From Verrucomicrobiota bacterium (lineage in GTDB: Bacteria > Verrucomicrobiota > Verrucomicrobiia > Limisphaerales > JADLHS01), in contig JANYBF010000545.1 in NCBI GenBank assembly GCA_025360895.1, positions 1 through 8,133 on the forward strand: a DNA stretch of 8,133 nucleotides, written 5' to 3'. Positions 6,066 through 8,133 of this stretch are shown here, in pieces (position 1 is the first letter of the stretch; each line of letters begins with the position of its first letter). Below the pieces are notes generated by a model. That model saw nothing but the letters and a program-made list of their open reading frames with translations. It was not told the DNA's origin and ran no database searches. The translations under genes and the position numbers were made by a program.

Positions 6066-6524
6066 TTAGCACTCTTATGACACGCCCATTTTCCATTGGA
6101 ATAATTATTGTTTCATTTCTGCTACCTTCGCTCGCGCAAGCGCCCTTAGATGGCAAGCAGACATTCGCGGAAATCGTCGAAAAGTTCATAGTCCAGCGTA
6201 ACGGCGAAGTCGTTTTAGATGTCCGCACTTCTGACCCAGAGCGATGGCAACGCGAACTTCTAGATAGAACCGCACCATGGCGTATGGCTCGGATCGCCCC
6301 CGATGTGTTCCGCTATGTCCTCATTCACGAATACAACCGCTACCACTCTGTTCAGCTCGATCGAGATCAGAAAGTCTTGTCGTTTAACACAACTCATGTC
6401 GAGGAAAAGCCCTTGAATGCGTCTGGTCCCGGGTGGAACAAACGCAATCAAAAGTCACAATGAGTGCCAACCATGCGCTGCATCTAAGCGTCTCCTAAAC
6501 ACAGGTCGTCCGCATTCCGTTCCG
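6066..6524 (+). mobile_element. Possible integron gene cassette with degenerate attC-like site
   Basis: The unit is one gene tightly bounded by matching core sites. GTTAGCAC (6065-6072) lies just before the ATG at 6077. GTGCCAAC (6464-6471) lies directly after the stop codon and is the reverse complement of the first site at 7 of 8 positions. GTTGTCA (6524-6530) closes a 66-67-bp interval, within the size range of attC sites; its match to the reverse complement of TGCCAAC is 6 of 7. The layout (site, short leader, gene, R''-like site abutting the stop, R'-like GTT) is that of an integron cassette, with the recombinase-like relic divergent on the left. Against this, inner arms pair poorly (only ATGCG 6473-6477 with CGCAT 6511-6515, with unequal spacers), and the second site departs from GTTRRRY. 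Treat it as a hypothesis. Confidence 0.35.
6077..6463 (+). CDS. Small exported protein of unknown function
   Basis: The protein has 128 residues from the ATG at 6077. Residues 1-22 are a signal peptide: Arg3, hydrophobic IGIIIVSFLLPSLA, cleavage motif AQA before Pro23. The product is therefore probably periplasmic or secreted. The mature part (about 106 residues) is polar, has no cysteine and no further membrane segment, and ends in a basic tail (NKRNQKSQ). I recognise no family. The start at 6077 is preferred over the in-frame ATG at 6032 because it places the signal peptide at the N-terminus, and AAGG lies about 11 nt upstream. The gene runs opposite to its neighbours, appears poorer in GC, and sits between two copies of the isomerase 3' end, all signs of a transferred gene. 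A similar, shorter fragment of any neighbour was not seen. Confidence 0.7.
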   Translation: MTRPFSIGIIIVSFLLPSLAQAPLDGKQTFAEIVEKFIVQRNGEVVLDVRTSDPERWQRELLDRTAPWRMARIAPDVFRYVLIHEYNRYHSVQLDRDQKVLSFNTTHVEEKPLNASGPGWNKRNQKSQ

Positions 6525-6530
6525 TTGTCA
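6464..6530 (+). other. attC-like interval
   Basis: This starts at GTGCCAAC (6464-6471), immediately after the stop codon at 6461-6463, and ends at GTTGTCA (6524-6530). The outer arms pair at 6 of 7 positions, and the left half (GCCAACCATGCGCTGCA) resembles the left end of known attC sites. The central stem is weak, so the site may be decayed or a chance resemblance. Confidence 0.3.
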
Positions 6531-6557
6531 GACAGCCGAGGAGAATCGCGCCCCGGG

Positions 6558-6657
6558 TCACTTGCCCAGCAAATGCTCAATCACCATCTGGTCGAGTGCC
6601 GCGTAGTCGCGGTCGGCGATCAGTTGTTTGGCGGCTTTCTCGTCATACGTGCGCGCC
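6558..6657. repeat. 100-bp direct repeat, copy B (3' end of intact isomerase gene)
   Basis: Partner of 5755-5854, lying inside the intact XylA-like gene. The two copies flank 703 bp that contain the recombinase-like relic and the small exported-protein gene, as attL/attR-like repeats would flank an element inserted at a gene's 3' end. Confidence 0.93.
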
Positions 6658-7598
6658 TTTTGCACCAGCCGCAGAAAGGTGCGCCGACTGTTGTCCAGAT
6701 GCGCCATCCAATGTTCGACTTTCGTGGTGCGGAACGGATGCACGTCAAAGCAGACGTACTCGCCCTTTTTGCCGTAGCCGTTGCGTTCGAGGGCGCGCAC
6801 CTGGTTGAAGGCAACCCGCAGATTCGCGCTGCCGAAGGGTTTGTCCTGGTCGAATTTCAGCCCGTTCTGATCGTTGAGGTGCAGCGACCACAACTTGCCA
6901 AACGCCATGGCAAAATCAATTTCATCCGCCGGATCAATCCCGGCGAGGATCGCGTGCGCACTTTCGATCAGACAACCGACGCGTTTCGGGTCGCGGGTGA
7001 GTTGGGCGAGGGCGAGCGCGTGGCCGGTGGTCGGCACATAGGCATGATCCATCGGTTCGTTGGGTTTGGGTTCGATCGAGATCCGAATTTTTTTGTCATG
7101 CGCCAGCATCCGGTCGAGCGCTTCGACAAGATAATCCACGCAACGCCGGGCGTTCTTGGATTCACGGATATAGGTACCTTCGCGGGCGAGCCAGAGGACG
7201 ATCAAGTCTGTGCCTAAATGATTCGCCACGTCAATGCACCGGAGCGAGCGCTCGATCGCGTATTTGCGGCACTTGGGATCGTTGCTGGTGTATCCACCGT
7301 CAATCGTACGCGGATCGAACCACAAACGGGGCGCTACCATCTCGGCGGCCACACCGGCATCCGCGAGCTTTTTCTTTAGCTCACGTGATTCCTTGCGGAC
7401 CTGTGTGTCGGACTTGCTGTCAACGTCCGGCACGGCGTCATCGTCATGAAACATCATTGCGTCGTAGCCGTGTTTCTTAAGTTGCGCCAGCTTCCAGTCA
7501 AAGGACTGGGCGGGTCGCGTGGTCGAACCGTAGGGATCCTGACCTTCGCTGATGTTCCAGGGACCGAAGCAGAATTTGTATTGATGTGGTTTAGCCAT
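6558..7598 (-). CDS. XylA-like sugar isomerase (TIM barrel) with altered metal ligand
   Basis: This 346-residue protein aligns along its length with short (Actinobacteria-type) xylose isomerases of about 385 residues, lacking much of their C-terminal arm but keeping the terminal LDQMVIEHLLG. Those enzymes interconvert aldoses and ketoses in the cytosol. Matching residues include FGPW (11-14), His51 and Asp54 in FHDDD, Trp136, Glu176 and Lys178 in EPKPNEP, Glu212 and His215 in ESAHAILAG, Asp250 and Asp252 in FDQDKPFG, and Asp285 in CFDVHPFRT. The position equivalent to ligand Asp245 of XylA is His240 (SLHLNDQNG versus HIDLNGQNG). His at this place is known in L-rhamnose isomerase, so metal binding may persist but the substrate may not be xylose. 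No xylulokinase or sugar transporter gene accompanies it. Its last 100 bp are duplicated at 5755-5854. The ATG at 7598 has no clear ribosome site. Confidence 0.85.
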   Translation of the reverse strand: MAKPHQYKFCFGPWNISEGQDPYGSTTRPAQSFDWKLAQLKKHGYDAMMFHDDDAVPDVDSKSDTQVRKESRELKKKLADAGVAAEMVAPRLWFDPRTIDGGYTSNDPKCRKYAIERSLRCIDVANHLGTDLIVLWLAREGTYIRESKNARRCVDYLVEALDRMLAHDKKIRISIEPKPNEPMDHAYVPTTGHALALAQLTRDPKRVGCLIESAHAILAGIDPADEIDFAMAFGKLWSLHLNDQNGLKFDQDKPFGSANLRVAFNQVRALERNGYGKKGEYVCFDVHPFRTTKVEHWMAHLDNSRRTFLRLVQKARTYDEKAAKQLIADRDYAALDQMVIEHLLGK

Positions 7599-7718
7599 AA
7601 TTTGTGCCGCGACGGTAGCGGATCGATCGGTGAAGAAAAGTAAAAAGCGCGAGCCGGTTACTTCCGATCCGTCTGGTTCCGTTTTGGAGTGGAATTATTT
7701 CGACGGGTGCCTAATCTG

Positions 7719-7922
7719 ATGCCGGCAATGCTGAAATCGCCCGAATCCGCAGAACCCTTCGATGCGTTCCGGAACATCGTTCTTGCCACTCCGGGGTTGC
7801 TGGCTCAATTCCGGGCGGTTCCCGATGTTCCCACCTTCGTCGCCCTGGTCCAGACCGCGGCGGCGCAACATGGATTTGAGTTCACCGCCGAAGAAATCCA
7901 TGCGGCCTTGCGCGCGAGCTAG
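7719..7922 (+). CDS. Nif11-domain small protein
   Basis: This 67-residue protein (from the ATG at 7719) matches the Nif11 / nitrile-hydratase-like leader domain over residues about 14-64: FDAFRNIVLATPGLLAQF, then VPTFVALVQTAAAQHGFEFTAEEIHAAL, with the family's GFEFTxEE turn. Nif11 domains occur in nitrogen-fixation clusters and as leader peptides of ribosomally made natural products. Here the protein ends three residues after the domain, with no Cys, Ser/Thr-rich core or Gly-Gly cleavage site, so it does not look like a precursor peptide. Alternative starts are GTG at 7689 (77 residues) and ATG at 7728 (64 residues); none has a good ribosome site. It runs divergently from the isomerase gene and is followed 29 bp later by another plus-strand gene, with which it is probably co-transcribed. 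Confidence 0.75.
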   Translation: MPAMLKSPESAEPFDAFRNIVLATPGLLAQFRAVPDVPTFVALVQTAAAQHGFEFTAEEIHAALRAS

Positions 7923-7951
7923 CGGGTTTGGATCGAACGGTGGATTTGAAG

Positions 7952-8133
7952 ATGAATCTCGATTTGCTCCAGGGTTGGGTGCCGCTGCGGATCATCTGGC
8001 GCAACGCGCGACCATCGCTGGACTGGGGGTTCGTTGGTGAGAACCGGTTCACGGAATCGTTCTTCGAGCAGACCATCGCGCGCTGCTTGCGGCATCCGGC
8101 GAATCTACTCTTCCGCCGCGAGACCAGCCTGGA
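7952..8133 (+). CDS. N-terminal part of a protein, possibly sulfotransferase family (cut by window edge)
   Basis: An open frame from the ATG at 7952 runs 60 codons to the window edge, beginning MNLDLLQGWVPLRIIW. GGTGGA sits about 8 nt upstream as a plausible ribosome site; GTG at 7940 is an alternative in-frame start. The segment contains WGFVGENRFTESFFEQTI and HPANLLFRRETSLE. From memory, this resembles N-termini that precede a P-loop sulfotransferase domain (FIFHMSRCGSTL) in some bacterial proteins, but the diagnostic region is outside the window and the call is tentative. The coding status is supported by protein-like composition and by tight spacing (29 bp) after the Nif11 gene. Confidence 0.5.
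   Translation, partial: MNLDLLQGWVPLRIIWRNARPSLDWGFVGENRFTESFFEQTIARCLRHPANLLFRRETSL

Noticed and set aside
6032..6076. Earlier ATG (6032) for the small exported protein
   Set aside because: It adds 15 residues in front of an otherwise ideal signal peptide and lies upstream of the promoter candidate and the core site at 6065. The ATG at 6077 is more natural.

Overview
The window reads as a chromosomal segment of a Gram-negative bacterium of moderately high GC, most likely a member of the Verrucomicrobiota or a close relative in the PVC group. This rests on the gene complement: a two-domain nucleoside diphosphate kinase next to a DUF5679 zinc-ribbon protein, a signal-peptide DUF885 protein, a XylA-like TIM-barrel protein, a Nif11-domain protein, and mostly absent Shine-Dalgarno sequences. 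It is an inference from family content, not a phylogenetic placement.

Positions 1-5362 hold a housekeeping block entirely on the minus strand. In transcription order it runs: DUF5679 zinc ribbon (5362-5168), tandem NDK protein (5159-3987), TatD-type metal-dependent hydrolase (3966-3151), NADP-dependent isocitrate dehydrogenase (3069-1753), a strong intrinsic terminator (1730-1696), and a secreted DUF885 metallopeptidase-like protein (1676, running off the left edge). The first three genes are 8 and 20 bp apart and look like one operon. icd has its own 81-bp AT-rich leader.

Positions 5363-6557 are the accessory part. A gene-poor stretch of lower GC with small hairpins (5363-5754) leads into a broken chimeric reading frame (5970-5755, minus). 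Its first ~38 codons resemble the N-terminus of an integron-type tyrosine recombinase. It then passes in frame into a 100-bp diverged copy of the 3' end of the downstream XylA-like gene. On the other side, divergently, lies a small exported-protein gene (6077-6463, plus) bounded by GTTAGCAC just before its start and by GTGCCAAC immediately after its stop. That is the geometry expected for an integron gene cassette with an attC-like site. Taken together, this looks like the relic of an integron (truncated integrase, attI-like gap, one cassette) caught between two copies of the 3' end of the isomerase gene. This is the most interesting feature here, but the attC fold is imperfect and the interpretation is inferential.

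Positions 6558-8133 hold the intact XylA-like protein (7598-6558, minus), in which one canonical metal-ligand Asp is His. Divergent from it are a short Nif11-domain protein (plus) and the first 60 codons of a further plus-strand gene that runs off the right edge, possibly a sulfotransferase-family protein. No tRNA, rRNA, CRISPR array or complete insertion sequence was seen.
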